Both the position numbers and the translations under genes were made by a program. Positions 11,182 through 20,387 of a DNA stretch of 64,000 nt are shown here, piece by piece. Origin of the DNA: Mycolicibacterium litorale (lineage in GTDB: Bacteria > Actinomycetota > Actinomycetes > Mycobacteriales > Mycobacteriaceae); NCBI GenBank assembly GCA_002007745.1, contig CP019882.1, positions 2,356,001-2,420,000 of the forward strand. Direction: 5' to 3'. Under the pieces are notes generated by a model. It did not search any database and was not told the origin of the DNA. It worked only from the letters and a program-made list of their open reading frames with translations. Each line of letters starts with the position of its first letter. Positions within the stretch are counted from its first letter, which is position 1.

Positions 11182-12327
11182 TTGAGGTTTGACCGCACGT
11201 TCCTGACTAAACGCGTTCTTCAACGCCCTCTAGTTGGTGGGATTGCGGTCCTGGCGGTTCTTTCCGCCGTTATCTCTGGCACTGTGCACGCCGATCCGGC
11301 CGAAGACGGTGTGGCAAAGCTCAATGAGCTGTCCCGGCAGGCTGAACAGCTCACCGAATCCATGCATTCGGCTCAGCTTGACCTCGACAAGAAGCTGCAA
11401 GCCCAGGCTGCCGCCGAGCGCAAGCATACCGATGACCTGGCCGCTGCCGACGCCGCGAAGGGCCAGCTGGCAACCTATCAGGGCGCGGTCGACAAGTTTG
11501 CTGCGGCCGTCTACATGGGTGGCCGCACCGACGGTCTGAACGCGATGCTGACCGCGGAATCCCCACAGGGCCTGATCGACAAGATGGCCGTGCAGCGCGT
11601 GATGGCCACCGAGATGGCGGCCCAGATGCAGAGCTACCGCCGGCTCAACGACGAGGCCAAACAGGCCGAGGCCGCCTCGGCGAAGTCGGCCGACGATGCC
11701 AAGACGGCCGCCGAGCAGGCCGCAGCCGTGCGCGCCGACCTCCAGCGCAAGCAATCCCAGCTGCAGGTGCAGATCGCCGCCGTCAAGTCGCGTTACCAAA
11801 CCCTCACACCCGATCAGCGCACCGCGCTGGCCGCCCCCGGCCCGGTTCCGCCGCCGGAGATCCTGGCCGCGCCGGCCCCCGATGCGTTGCCGCCGATCGA
11901 GGACGCGCCGCCGCCACCGGACGCGCCGCCTGCCGCCGAGGTCATTCCGATGGCTGCGGTTCCGGCCCCCGGGCCCAGCGGCGACCAGGCCGCCGTCGCC
12001 GTCCAGGCCGCGCTCACCCGCATCGGTGATCCCTACGTGTGGGGTGGTTCCGGACCCAACGCGTTCGACTGCTCCGGCCTTGTCATGTGGGCCTTCCAGC
12101 AGGCCGGCGTCTTCCTGCCGCACTCCAGCCAGGCGCTGGCCGCGGGCGGGCAGCCGGTGTCGCTGGATCAGATGCAGCCCGGTGACGTCGTCAACTACTA
12201 CTCCGACGCCTCGCATTCGGCGATCTACATCGGCGACGGGATGATGGTTCACGCCTCGACATTCGGTCAGCCGGTCCGCATCGCGCCGGTCAACAACGCT
12301 CCGATCTACAACGTCCGTCGGTACTGA
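11182..12327 (+). CDS. ripC: NlpC/P60 peptidoglycan endopeptidase (RipC-like)
   Basis: Secreted cell-wall hydrolase of 381 residues, like Rv2190c. After a signal peptide (about residues 1-38, ending at VHADP) comes a long coiled-coil (about 40-200; Lys/Gln/Ala-rich), a Pro-rich linker and a C-terminal NlpC/P60 domain that cuts D-iGlu-mesoDAP bonds. The catalytic Cys is in NAFDCSGLVMWAF (about 297) and the His in DASHSAIYIG (about 345). The coiled-coil is the type engaged by FtsEX for activation. Start is a TTG ten bases after AAGGA. The 168-base upstream region contains a 7-bp hairpin (11140-11157) but no recognised riboswitch. Confidence 0.92.
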   Translation: MRFDRTFLTKRVLQRPLVGGIAVLAVLSAVISGTVHADPAEDGVAKLNELSRQAEQLTESMHSAQLDLDKKLQAQAAAERKHTDDLAAADAAKGQLATYQGAVDKFAAAVYMGGRTDGLNAMLTAESPQGLIDKMAVQRVMATEMAAQMQSYRRLNDEAKQAEAASAKSADDAKTAAEQAAAVRADLQRKQSQLQVQIAAVKSRYQTLTPDQRTALAAPGPVPPPEILAAPAPDALPPIEDAPPPPDAPPAAEVIPMAAVPAPGPSGDQAAVAVQAALTRIGDPYVWGGSGPNAFDCSGLVMWAFQQAGVFLPHSSQALAAGGQPVSLDQMQPGDVVNYYSDASHSAIYIGDGMMVHASTFGQPVRIAPVNNAPIYNVRRY

Positions 12328-12357
12328 GTCCGTCGGTACTGAGTCCGTCGGTACTGG
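12313..12357. repeat. 15-bp tandem repeat, three copies, spanning the ripC stop codon
   Basis: Three head-to-tail copies of GTCCGTCGGTACTGA (12313-12327, 12328-12342, 12343-12357; the last base of the third differs). The first copy contains the final codons and stop of ripC, so each later copy repeats that sequence including a would-be stop. Copy number looks free to vary without affecting ripC. Confidence 0.9.
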
Positions 12358-12388
12358 CCGGCGCAGGCCCCGGCGCCTCGCCGACGTC

Positions 12389-13213
12389 TTGTCCGTGGTG
12401 CTGGTCGCCGAACTGGTGATCGCGGCCAACCTGCTGGCCACATCGGCCCCGACGCCCGCCGAGTCGTCGAGCATCACGAGCGTCCAGGCCGACGCACGCC
12501 CACCGGTGGTGGGCGACGGCAGAACGGTTCGGTTGATCAGCCTGGGCGGAACCCGCACCGATGAGTTGCTCACCCGAATCCTTGCCGACATGGGCGGGGC
12601 GGTCGATGCCGTCGACCGGTTCTGGGGCACCGATTGGGACCGCGAGATCGTTGTCATCGCCACCGACTCCGAGCCGCAGTTCGTCGCACAAGCCGGCCTG
12701 AACCCCAACGGGCGGTGGTCAGACATCGCTGCGGTGTCGGTGGCCGACGGTGTCGACTTCAATCGGCACCAGGCCAGCGGTCAACGCATGGTGATCGCCC
12801 CCGGCGCGAGTTCGATGAGCGACTCGTCGTTGCGAATCGTGTTGACCCACGAGCTGTTTCACCTCGCCGCTCGAGCCGACACCGCGCTCGACGCGCCGCG
12901 GTGGCTGGTCGAGGGCACCGCGGACTTCGTCGCCCGACCACCGGCACCGCTACCCGCCACTGCCGCAGCCGACACCGCCCTGCCCAGCAGCGCCGAACTC
13001 GACGCGTTCGGGCCGCAACGAGCGATGGGCTACGACCGCGCATGGTGGTTCGCCCGCTTCGTCGCCGACACCTACGGTGTGGCCGCCCTGCACCGGCTCT
13101 ACCTGCAGGCGTGCGGACCCGGCCACCCCGACTTCGCCGCCGCGGTACGCGACAGCCTCGACACCGACCTCAACGAGCTACGCGCCCGCTGGGCGCGCTG
13201 GCTGAGGCGATAG
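12389..13213 (+). CDS. Putative secreted/membrane-anchored metallopeptidase-like protein (Rv2189c-like)
   Basis: A 274-residue protein with an N-terminal hydrophobic segment (SVVLVAELVIAANLLATSA) and a central HELFH motif (about residue 154) followed by LVEGTADFVA, the HExxH...E layout of gluzincin-type zinc peptidases. The remaining Cys and Tyr/His-rich C-terminus is typical of the mycobacterial family beside ripC and pimB'. Only a TTG provides a start; the Arg-rich sequence just before it (GRRRPRRLADVL) would make a good signal-peptide n-region but has no ATG, GTG or TTG, so the true start may be CTG or lost through an error. Function not established. Confidence 0.72.
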   Translation: MSVVLVAELVIAANLLATSAPTPAESSSITSVQADARPPVVGDGRTVRLISLGGTRTDELLTRILADMGGAVDAVDRFWGTDWDREIVVIATDSEPQFVAQAGLNPNGRWSDIAAVSVADGVDFNRHQASGQRMVIAPGASSMSDSSLRIVLTHELFHLAARADTALDAPRWLVEGTADFVARPPAPLPATAAADTALPSSAELDAFGPQRAMGYDRAWWFARFVADTYGVAALHRLYLQACGPGHPDFAAAVRDSLDTDLNELRARWARWLRR

Positions 13214-13224
13214 CGTATGCGTCG

Positions 13225-14373
13225 ATGACGCGAGTGCTGCTGGTCACCAACGACTTTCCGCCGCGCCGCGGTGGCATCCAGTCCTATCTCGAACAATTCG
13301 TGGATCGGCTGGTAGCCACCGGCGAACACCGGCTCACCGTCTACGCGCCGCAGTGGAAGGGCGCTGACGACTACGACCGCGTCGCCGGTTACCCAATCGT
13401 GCGCCACCCCGGCACGCTGATGCTTCCCGAACCGGGGGTGGACCGCCGGATGCGCCATCTGATCGCCGAGCACGACATCGAAACGGTGTGGTTCGGCGCG
13501 GCCGCGCCACTGGCGCTGCTGGCCGGCCGGGCCCGCGGTGCCGGTGCGCACCGGGTGGTCGCCAGCACGCACGGCCACGAGGTGGGCTGGTCGATGCTGC
13601 CGTTGGCGCGCTCGGCCCTGCGCCGCATCGGCGACACCACCGACGTCGTCACCTTCGTCAGCCGCTACACCCGCGGCAGGTTCGCCTCGGCCTTCGGCCC
13701 CAACGCACGCCTGGAACATCTGCCGCCCGGCGTCGACACCGACCGGTTCCGGCCGGACCCGGCGGCCCGCAACGAGCTGCGCGGCCGCTACGGACTCGAC
13801 CAGCGTCCCACCATCGTGTGCGTGTCCCGGTTGGTGCCGCGCAAGGGCCAAGACATGCTCATCAAGGCACTGCCCGACATCCGGCGCCGCGTCGACGACG
13901 CGGCGCTGGTCATCGTCGGAGGCGGCCCGTACGCCGACGACCTGCATGCCCTGGCCCGCCACGTCGGCGTGGCCGACGAGGTGGTGTTCACCGGCTCGGT
14001 GCCGGGCGACGAGCTGCCCGCCCACTACGCGATGGCCGATGTGTTCGCGATGCCGTGCCGCACCCGCGGCTCCGGCCTCGACGTGGAGGGTCTGGGCATC
14101 GTGTTCCTGGAGGCGTCGGCCACCGGCGTGCCGGTGGTCGCCGGCCGGTCGGGTGGCGCGCCCGAGACGGTGCTCGACGGCCGAACCGGTCGGGTGGTCG
14201 ACGGTCGGTCGCACGACGAGATCGTCGACGCCGTCACCGCGGTGCTGGCTGACCCCGCCCTCGCCACCAGGATGGGGGCCGCCGGCCGGCAGTGGATCAC
14301 CCAGGACTGGAACTGGACCACCCACAGCGCCCGGCTGGCCCAACTCCTGCGTGGGACCGGCCCCATCGTGTGA
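13225..14373 (+). CDS. pimB: GDP-mannose-dependent mannosyltransferase PimB'
   Basis: GT4-family enzyme adding the second mannose to phosphatidylinositol monomannoside on the cytoplasmic face, the start of PIM/LM/LAM synthesis. 382 residues from the ATG at MTRVLLVTNDFPPRRGGIQ; the Gly-rich acceptor-site loop is present, and the C-terminal EGLGIVFLE (about residue 288) is the EX7E nucleotide-sugar motif. A longer open frame upstream overlaps the preceding gene and is not coding. It begins 11 bases after that gene and is followed closely by a cutinase gene. Confidence 0.94.
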   Translation: MTRVLLVTNDFPPRRGGIQSYLEQFVDRLVATGEHRLTVYAPQWKGADDYDRVAGYPIVRHPGTLMLPEPGVDRRMRHLIAEHDIETVWFGAAAPLALLAGRARGAGAHRVVASTHGHEVGWSMLPLARSALRRIGDTTDVVTFVSRYTRGRFASAFGPNARLEHLPPGVDTDRFRPDPAARNELRGRYGLDQRPTIVCVSRLVPRKGQDMLIKALPDIRRRVDDAALVIVGGGPYADDLHALARHVGVADEVVFTGSVPGDELPAHYAMADVFAMPCRTRGSGLDVEGLGIVFLEASATGVPVVAGRSGGAPETVLDGRTGRVVDGRSHDEIVDAVTAVLADPALATRMGAAGRQWITQDWNWTTHSARLAQLLRGTGPIV

Positions 14374-14383
14374 CGATGTGCCG

Positions 14384-15040
14384 ATGAGCCCGATCGGGGG
14401 TGCGCAGGCTGCGCTGGGCGCTGTGCTGGTCACGTCGGCGATGCTGACCGGCCCGGTCCCGTCGGCGGCCGCCGACGACTGTCCCGACGTCGAGGTCATC
14501 TTCGCGCGCGGCACCGGCGAGCCCCCCGGTGTCGGGCGGGTAGGCCAGTCCTTCGTCGACGCGCTGGCCCCCCGGATCGGCACCCGGACCCTCGGTACCT
14601 ATGGGGTCAACTACCCGGCCAGTCTCAATTTTCTGGCAGCGGCCTCCGGCGCCGATGACGCGGCCGCCAGGATCGCGGACATGGGCGTACGGTGCCCACA
14701 GACCCGACTGGTGCTCGGCGGGTTCTCCCAGGGCGCCGCCGCCGTGTCCATGCTGGCCGGCGTTGCTCCGGTGGGTGAGCGGATCGGCAGCATCGGCTCG
14801 GCGCCGCCCCTCCCGCCGGCGGCCGCGGGCCAGGTCGCCGCGGTGGCGGTGTTCGGCAACCCGGGCGCCCGGTTCGGCACACCGTTGTCGACCACCGGCA
14901 TGTTCGCCGGCCGCGCCGTCGACATCTGTTCGGCCGGTGATCCGATCTGTTCGGCAGGCCGCGACCGCGGCGCCCACAGCGCCTACGAGTTGCCGCCCTA
15001 TCCCGACCAGGCCGCCGCGTTCGTCGCGGGCTACCTCTGA
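14384..15040 (+). CDS. Secreted cutinase-family serine esterase
   Basis: Alpha/beta-hydrolase of the cutinase (Culp) family, 218 residues, with a signal peptide (cleavage probably after SAAADD region, about residue 27). Catalytic Ser sits in GGFSQGAA (about residue 115); the Asp and His come from CSAGDPICS and the C-terminal HSAYE. Conserved cysteines for two disulfides are visible. Such proteins hydrolyse medium-chain esters, lipids or mycolate esters in the envelope. A GTG two codons upstream is an alternative start. Its last ten bases overlap the 3' end of fadD15 on the other strand. Confidence 0.9.
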   Translation: MSPIGGAQAALGAVLVTSAMLTGPVPSAAADDCPDVEVIFARGTGEPPGVGRVGQSFVDALAPRIGTRTLGTYGVNYPASLNFLAAASGADDAAARIADMGVRCPQTRLVLGGFSQGAAAVSMLAGVAPVGERIGSIGSAPPLPPAAAGQVAAVAVFGNPGARFGTPLSTTGMFAGRAVDICSAGDPICSAGRDRGAHSAYELPPYPDQAAAFVAGYL

Positions 15041-16830
15041 TAGATCGCCGCGATCTCCTCGGCGAACTTGTCGGCCACCACGTTGCGCTTGACCTTGAGC
15101 GTCGGGGTGAGCTCGCCGGTCAACACGGTGAAATCGCACGGCAGGATGCGGAACTTGCGGATCGACTCGGCATGCGACACATGCTGATTGGCGTCCTTGA
15201 TCGCCAGCTCGATCTCGGCGATCAGGTCGGGGTCCTGCCGCAGGTCCTCCACCGAGGCCTCGGCGGCCTTGCCGTGGTGGGACTTCCACACCTCGAACGC
15301 CTCGGGATCGATGGCGATCAACGCCCCGATGAACGGCTGGTTGTCGCCGACGGCCATGGCCTGGCTGATCAGCGGGTGGGCCCGTAGCGCGTCCTCGAGC
15401 ACCGCCGGTGCGACGTTCTTGCCGCCGGCCGTGACGATGATCTCCTTCTTGCGGCCGGTGATCGACAGGAACCCTTCGGCGTCGATACTGGCCAGATCGC
15501 CGGTGTGGAACCAGCCGTCGACGATCGCCTCGCCGGTCGCTTTCTCGTTGTGCCAGTAGCCACCGAACACCACGCCGCCCTTGACCAGCAGTTCGCCGTC
15601 CTCGGCGATCGTCATGGCGTTGCCCGGCATCAATTTGCCGACCGTGCCGACCTTGAGTTCACCGATCCGGTTCACCGTGATCGCCGCGCTGGTCTCGGTC
15701 AGCCCGTAGCCCTCGTAGATCGACAGGCCGACACCCCGGTAGAAGTGGCCGAGCCGCTTGCCCAGCGGCGCACCGCCGGAGATCGCGGCCTGGCAGTCCC
15801 CGCCGAGCGCCGCCCGCAGCTTGCCGTAGACCAGCCGGTCGAAGATGGCGTGGCCCAGCTTCAGCACCAGGTTGGGCTGGCCGGTGGCCAGCGCCTCGCT
15901 GTAGGCGATGGCCGTCTTGGCGGCGAGCTCGAAGATCTTGCCCTTGCCGCTGTCGCGGGCGTTCAACTCGGCTGTGTTGTAGACCTTCTCGAACACCCGA
16001 GGCACCGAGACCACGATCGTCGGCTTGAAGTCCTGCAGCATCGGGACCAGGTTCTTGATGTCGCTGGTGTAGCCGAGGGTCACCTTGTTGGCGAACGCCG
16101 ACATGGACAGGGCGCGGGCCAGCACATGGGCCAGCGGCAGGAAGACCAGCAGTCGTTCGTGCTGGCGCAGCAGGGTGGGGAAACAGGTGCCCGCGCCGCG
16201 GGTCTCGTAGAGCAGGTTGGAGTGGGTGAGCGCGACGCCCTTGGGCCTGCCGGTGGTGCCGGAGGTGTAGATCAGCGTGGCCGGGTCGGTCGCGCGCAGC
16301 TCTGCGAGGCGTCGGCTGAGTTCGGCGGGATCGACGCCGGCCGCGCCCTCGGCCAGTTCGTCGAGGGCCGTCGGGCCCGAGGACTCGATGCGCAGTGTCT
16401 TGCGCAGCGCCGGCAACTCGTCGTGGAGTTCCTTGACCATCTGGGCGTGTGCCTCGGTCTCGGTGATCGCCAGCACCGCGCCGGAGTCCTCCAGTACCCA
16501 GCGGACCTGTTCGGCCGAGGAGGTCTCGTAGATGGGCACGGTGACCGCGCCGATCGAGAGGATCGCGTAGTCCAGGATCACCCACTCGTAGCGGGTGGCC
16601 GACAGGATGGCCACCCGGTCCCCGGCGTTGACGCCCTCGGCGATCAGGCCCAACGCGGCCGACCGGATCTGGGCGGCCGCCTCGGCGCAGGTGACGTCGA
16701 TCCACGCGCCGTCCACGAGTCGTTGCAGGATCACATAGTCGGGGTCGTCGCGCTCGTGGTCGTATACGGAGCTGACGATGCTGTCGTGCTCTCCGATGGT
16801 GAACGACGCCGGAACGCTGAACTCACGCAC
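15031..16830 (-). CDS. fadD15: Long-chain acyl-CoA synthetase (FadD15-like)
   Basis: AMP-forming long-chain fatty acid:CoA ligase, 599 residues, of the FACL/ACSL type. The phosphate-binding loop is [11 protein letters not shown] (about residue 190), the adenylate motif [10 protein letters not shown], and the hinge motif ([28 protein letters not shown]). Activates fatty acids for degradation or lipid synthesis. Monocistronic on the minus strand, convergent with the cutinase gene and divergent from the two SRPBCC genes. Confidence 0.95.
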   Translation of the reverse strand: MREFSVPASFTIGEHDSIVSSVYDHERDDPDYVILQRLVDGAWIDVTCAEAAAQIRSAALGLIAEGVNAGDRVAILSATRYEWVILDYAILSIGAVTVPIYETSSAEQVRWVLEDSGAVLAITETEAHAQMVKELHDELPALRKTLRIESSGPTALDELAEGAAGVDPAELSRRLAELRATDPATLIYTSGTTGRPKGVALTHSNLLYETRGAGTCFPTLLRQHERLLVFLPLAHVLARALSMSAFANKVTLGYTSDIKNLVPMLQDFKPTIVVSVPRVFEKVYNTAELNARDSGKGKIFELAAKTAIAYSEALATGQPNLVLKLGHAIFDRLVYGKLRAALGGDCQAAISGGAPLGKRLGHFYRGVGLSIYEGYGLTETSAAITVNRIGELKVGTVGKLMPGNAMTIAEDGELLVKGGVVFGGYWHNEKATGEAIVDGWFHTGDLASIDAEGFLSITGRKKEIIVTAGGKNVAPAVLEDALRAHPLISQAMAVGDNQPFIGALIAIDPEAFEVWKSHHGKAAEASVEDLRQDPDLIAEIELAIKDANQHVSHAESIRKFRILPCDFTVLTGELTPTLKVKRNVVADKFAEEIAAIYQR

Positions 16831-16954
16831 GTGGACCCCTTGTAAATGGCGGCTTGGTGATGTCCAGCCTAGTCAACGGCGCCGCGTGGCTGTGACCACC
16901 TTCACCTGGCGGGCGGCCGCCGGGGCCGGCGCACGGTATGTGAAGCTTGCAGGC

Positions 16955-17344
16955 ATGAACAGCATCCAGGTCGCCGACGAGACGTTCGTCGCGGCGGATC
17001 CGGCGGCAGTGGGCCGCGCGGTCTGCGACCGCGCGAGCTGGCGGCGGTGGTGGCCCGATCTGCGGCTGGACGTGGTGGAGGATCGTGGCGACAAAGGCGT
17101 GCGCTGGACGGTCACCGGCCCACTGACCGGCACCATGGAGATCTGGTTGGAGCCGGTGCTCGACGGCGTGCTGCTGCATTACTTCCTGCACGCCGAACCT
17201 GCCGGGGCGGCGGCGTGGGAGCTGGCCAAGATGAATCTCGCCAAGGTGACCCACCAGCGGCGGGTGGCGGGCAAGCGGATGGCCTTCGAGGTGAAATCCA
17301 CGCTCGAGGCGAACCGGCCGGTGGGCGTCGCGCCCGGGAGCTGA
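16955..17344 (+). CDS. SRPBCC-family protein (Rv2186c-like)
   Basis: A 129-residue START/SRPBCC-like protein: VADETFVAADPAAVGRAVCD at the N-terminus, then WRRWWPDLRLDVVEDRG, and a long C-terminal helix. Such folds bind hydrophobic ligands; no catalytic residues can be named. ATG chosen by fit to the fold; the open frame extends upstream without a ribosome site. Lies 96 bases before a second SRPBCC gene, apparently in one operon with the ArsA-like ATPase and plsC. Confidence 0.82.
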   Translation: MNSIQVADETFVAADPAAVGRAVCDRASWRRWWPDLRLDVVEDRGDKGVRWTVTGPLTGTMEIWLEPVLDGVLLHYFLHAEPAGAAAWELAKMNLAKVTHQRRVAGKRMAFEVKSTLEANRPVGVAPGS

Positions 17345-17439
17345 TATCGGGTCACACTCCCAGCCGGGAGGGTACCGTTTGTGGCCGAGGGAGTCCGGCC
17401 GTGATGGGTCCGGAGCTGAAGCGACGGGAATTGGCAACA

Positions 17440-17874
17440 GTGGCTGACAAGACGGCGCAGACCATCTACATCGACGCGGACCCCCGCACCGTGATGGACG
17501 TGATCGCCGACATCGGTTCGTACCCGCAGTGGGTCTCGGAGTACAAGGAGACCGAGGTCCTCGAGTCCGACGACGAGGGTTATCCGCTGACGGCGCGACT
17601 GTTGCTGGACGCCGCCGTCCTCAAGGACAACATGGTGCTGACCTACCAATGGCCGGCCGACCGCAAATCAGTGCGCTGGTCGCTGGTTTCAAGTTCGCTG
17701 CTGCGGGCACTCGACGGGGCATACACGTTGACGCCCAAAGGGTCTGGAACGGATGTCACTTATGAGTTGTCGGTCGATCTGATGATCCCGATGATCGGTC
17801 TGCTCAAACGCAAGGCAGAGCGCCGACTGACCGACACCGCGCTCAAGGACCTGAAGAAACGGGTCGAGGGCTGA
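17440..17874 (+). CDS. SRPBCC-family protein (Rv2185c-like)
   Basis: A second ligand-binding SRPBCC protein, 144 residues from the GTG at VADKTAQTIYIDADP, matching the family's usual length; an ATG 12 codons upstream (MGPELKRREL) is possible. Strand-helix pattern: TIYIDADPRTVMDVIADIGSYPQWV, a central sheet, and a C-terminal amphipathic helix rich in Lys/Arg. It directly abuts the ArsA-like ATPase gene, suggesting a joint role in handling a lipid or hydrophobic cargo; this is an inference from linkage. Confidence 0.86.
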   Translation: MADKTAQTIYIDADPRTVMDVIADIGSYPQWVSEYKETEVLESDDEGYPLTARLLLDAAVLKDNMVLTYQWPADRKSVRWSLVSSSLLRALDGAYTLTPKGSGTDVTYELSVDLMIPMIGLLKRKAERRLTDTALKDLKKRVEG

Positions 17875-19164
17875 GTGGAGCCCGCCGATTCCCCCGCCGA
17901 TGATGCGGGCCTGACTGTTCCGGCCCGGATCAGCTTCTTCGTCGGCAAAGGGGGAGTGGGCAAGTCGACGTTGGCCTCGGCCACGGCGGTGCGTGCGGCG
18001 CTGGCCGGGGAGCGGGTGCTCGCGGTGTCCACCGATCAGGCGCACTCACTCGGCGACGTGCTCGGGGTTGCGGTCAGTCCGACCGGAGCCCGGCAACCGG
18101 TTCGGATCCTCACCGAGGAGGGAACCGACGGCGGCGCGGGCGGCCATCTCGACGCGCTGGCGTTGGACACCCTGGCCCTGCTGGAGTCGCGCTGGCGGGC
18201 GATCGGGCCGCTGCTGGCCGCCCGGTTCCCGGAATCCGACCTCAAAGACATTGCCCCCGAAGAGCTTTCCACGTTTCCGGGTATTCAGGAAGTTCTCGGG
18301 TTGGCCGAGGTGGCCGCCTTGGCCGATTCCGGGCAATGGGATTACGTGGTGGTCGACTGCGCTTCGACCGCCGACGCCATGCGGATGCTGACCCTGCCCG
18401 CGGCGTTCGCCATGTACGCCGAGCGCGCCTGGCCCCGGCACCGTCGGCTCAGCGCTGCGGTCGAGAACCCGCACAGTGCGGCGATGGTGACCATGGTCGA
18501 GGCGGTCAGCGCTGGGGTCGAGGGGTTGTCCGCGCTGCTGACCGACGGCGACCGGGTCAGCGCACACCTGGTGCTCACGGCCGAACGGGTGGTGGCCGCC
18601 GAAGCGGTTCGCACCCTGGGATCGCTGGCTCTGATGGGTGTGCGGGTAGCCGAACTGATCGTCAATCAGGTTCTGGTCCAGGATGATTCGTACGAATACC
18701 GGAACCTCCCCGATCATCCCGCCTTCGATTGGTATGCCGAGCGGATCTCTGAGCAGCAAGCGGTGCTCGACGAGCTGGCGACCACGATCGGTGAGGTCCA
18801 ACTGGCGTTGGCGCCGCACCTGCCCGGTGAACCGATCGGCGCCAAGGCACTGGGCCAGCTTCTCGACAGCGTGCGCCGCCGCGACGGCTCGGCCCCGCCG
18901 GGCCCGCTGCGGCCGGTGGTGGACCGGGAATCGGGTTCGGGCCTCGATGCGGTCTATCGGATGCGACTAGAGTTGCCACAAATCGACTCCGGTGCACTGA
19001 CCCTGGGCCGGGTCGACGACGACCTGATCATCGGCGTGGCAGGGATGCGGCGCCGAGTGCGGCTGGCGTCGGTGCTGCGCCGATGCGTCGTGCTGGACGC
19101 GGCGCTGCGCGGTACCGAACTGACCGTGCGTTTCCGACCCAACCCGGAGGTGTGGCCCGCGTGA
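17875..19164 (+). CDS. ArsA/Get3-like P-loop ATPase (Rv2184c-like)
   Basis: A 429-residue SIMIBI-class ATPase. The deviant Walker A GKGGVGKST lies at about residues 24-32, followed by STDQAHSLGDVL (switch I) and VVVDCASTADAMRML (switch II/Walker B). It lacks the metal-binding cysteines of arsenite pumps, so an arsenic role is unlikely; membrane-protein or lipid-related targeting is possible. GTG start immediately after the upstream stop codon, and its own stop overlaps the next GTG, so the genes are translationally coupled. Confidence 0.86.
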   Translation: MEPADSPADDAGLTVPARISFFVGKGGVGKSTLASATAVRAALAGERVLAVSTDQAHSLGDVLGVAVSPTGARQPVRILTEEGTDGGAGGHLDALALDTLALLESRWRAIGPLLAARFPESDLKDIAPEELSTFPGIQEVLGLAEVAALADSGQWDYVVVDCASTADAMRMLTLPAAFAMYAERAWPRHRRLSAAVENPHSAAMVTMVEAVSAGVEGLSALLTDGDRVSAHLVLTAERVVAAEAVRTLGSLALMGVRVAELIVNQVLVQDDSYEYRNLPDHPAFDWYAERISEQQAVLDELATTIGEVQLALAPHLPGEPIGAKALGQLLDSVRRRDGSAPPGPLRPVVDRESGSGLDAVYRMRLELPQIDSGALTLGRVDDDLIIGVAGMRRRVRLASVLRRCVVLDAALRGTELTVRFRPNPEVWPA

Positions 19165-19529
19165 GTGGACCCCACACCGACATCGGGCCGGAGCTGCGCG
19201 CGCTGGCCCAGACGATCCTCGACCGCATCGACCCGGCCATCCGGGCCGGCGCGGCGATGGCCGGCGCCGCCGGTGCACCCGGCAAGTGCCAGCAGGTGTG
19301 GTGTCCGGTGTGTGCGCTGGCCGCGCTGATCAACGGTGAGCAGCATCCGCTGCTGACCGTGGTCGCCGACCACAGTGTCGCCCTGGTGACGATGATCCGG
19401 GCGATGGTCGATGAATCCCCGGCCGCCCCGCCGGGCCCGGACGAGCCACCGCCCGACGGGTCCGGGCCAGCACCCGGTGCTGGCGGACCGAGTCGCTACG
19501 AACACATCCCGATCACCGTCGAGGACTAG
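19161..19529 (+). CDS. Conserved hypothetical protein with WCPVC motif (Rv2183c-like)
   Basis: A 122-residue actinobacterial protein. Its only striking feature is CQQVWCPVCALAALINGE (about residues 43-60), whose C-x4-C-x2-C spacing could bind a metal or form a redox pair; the C-terminal third is Pro/Gly-rich and probably disordered. Start GTG overlaps the ATPase stop by four bases (GTGA). Found next to the ArsA-like ATPase in other mycobacteria, suggesting a partner role. No function known to me. Confidence 0.8.
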   Translation: MSGPHTDIGPELRALAQTILDRIDPAIRAGAAMAGAAGAPGKCQQVWCPVCALAALINGEQHPLLTVVADHSVALVTMIRAMVDESPAAPPGPDEPPPDGSGPAPGAGGPSRYEHIPITVED

Positions 19530-19649
19530 CCGCCGGGCAGCCGCGCCGGCGATCGGGCTGTGATCTGCAGCAAACCCCCGCGGCCTGTGGTCGGTCTGTC
19601 AGCGGCTCGGTAGAGTTGGCCGAAAGCACGCGCCCGAGCGGGAGGCCCC

Positions 19650-20387
19650 ATGTGGTATTGGCTGTTCAAGTACATCTTCATGGGACCACTGCTGGCCTTG
19701 CTCGGTCGCCCGAAAGTTGAAGGGCTCGAACACATTCCGGACTCCGGCCCCGCGATCCTGGCCAGTAACCACCTGGCGGTGGCGGACAGCTTCTACCTTC
19801 CGCTGGTCGTGCGGCGGCGCATCACCTTCCTGGCCAAGTCGGAATACTTCACCGGGACCGGCGTCAAGGGCTGGTTCAACCGCTGGTTCTACACGGTGGC
19901 CGGTCAGGTCCCGATCGACCGCACCGATGCTGACGCCGCCCAAGCCGCGCTCGACACCGCCAAGCGTCTGTTGACCGACGGCAAGCTGCTGGGCATGTAC
20001 CCCGAGGGCACCCGCTCGCCCGACGGACGGCTCTACAAGGGCAAGACCGGCCTGGCTCGCCTGGCCCTGGAGACCGGCGTTCCGGTCATTCCGGTCGCGA
20101 TGATCGGAACCGACGTCGTCAACCCACCCGGATCCAAGATGTGGCGCTTCGGCCGGGTGACCGTGCGCTTCGGCGAGCCGATGGACTTCTCCCGGTTCGA
20201 CGGTCTGGCCGGTAATCGGTTCATCGAGCGCGCCGTCATCGACGAGGTGATCTACGAGCTGATGAAGCTGTCCGGTCAGGAGTACGTCGACATCTACGCC
20301 GCGTCGGTGAAAGAGGCAGCGCCCGGAGCTACGCCGGGTGGACCAGGTCAGCCACCGGCGCGGATCCCGGAGACGGCCGCGGGGTAG
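19650..20387 (+). CDS. plsC: 1-acylglycerol-3-phosphate O-acyltransferase (PlsC family)
   Basis: Membrane-associated acyltransferase making phosphatidic acid, 245 residues. The catalytic HxxxxD motif is NHLAVAD (His about 41) and the glycerol-phosphate motif is YPEGTRS (about 117-123). A GGGAGG site lies five bases before the ATG. The C-terminal Pro/Gly tail extends 59 bases into the convergent mannosyltransferase gene. Confidence 0.94.
   Translation: MWYWLFKYIFMGPLLALLGRPKVEGLEHIPDSGPAILASNHLAVADSFYLPLVVRRRITFLAKSEYFTGTGVKGWFNRWFYTVAGQVPIDRTDADAAQAALDTAKRLLTDGKLLGMYPEGTRSPDGRLYKGKTGLARLALETGVPVIPVAMIGTDVVNPPGSKMWRFGRVTVRFGEPMDFSRFDGLAGNRFIERAVIDEVIYELMKLSGQEYVDIYAASVKEAAPGATPGGPGQPPARIPETAAG

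Noticed and set aside
13538..14383. Upstream in-frame extension of the cutinase gene through pimB'
   Set aside because: It is an alternate-frame reading of pimB'; the signal peptide begins at ATG 14384.
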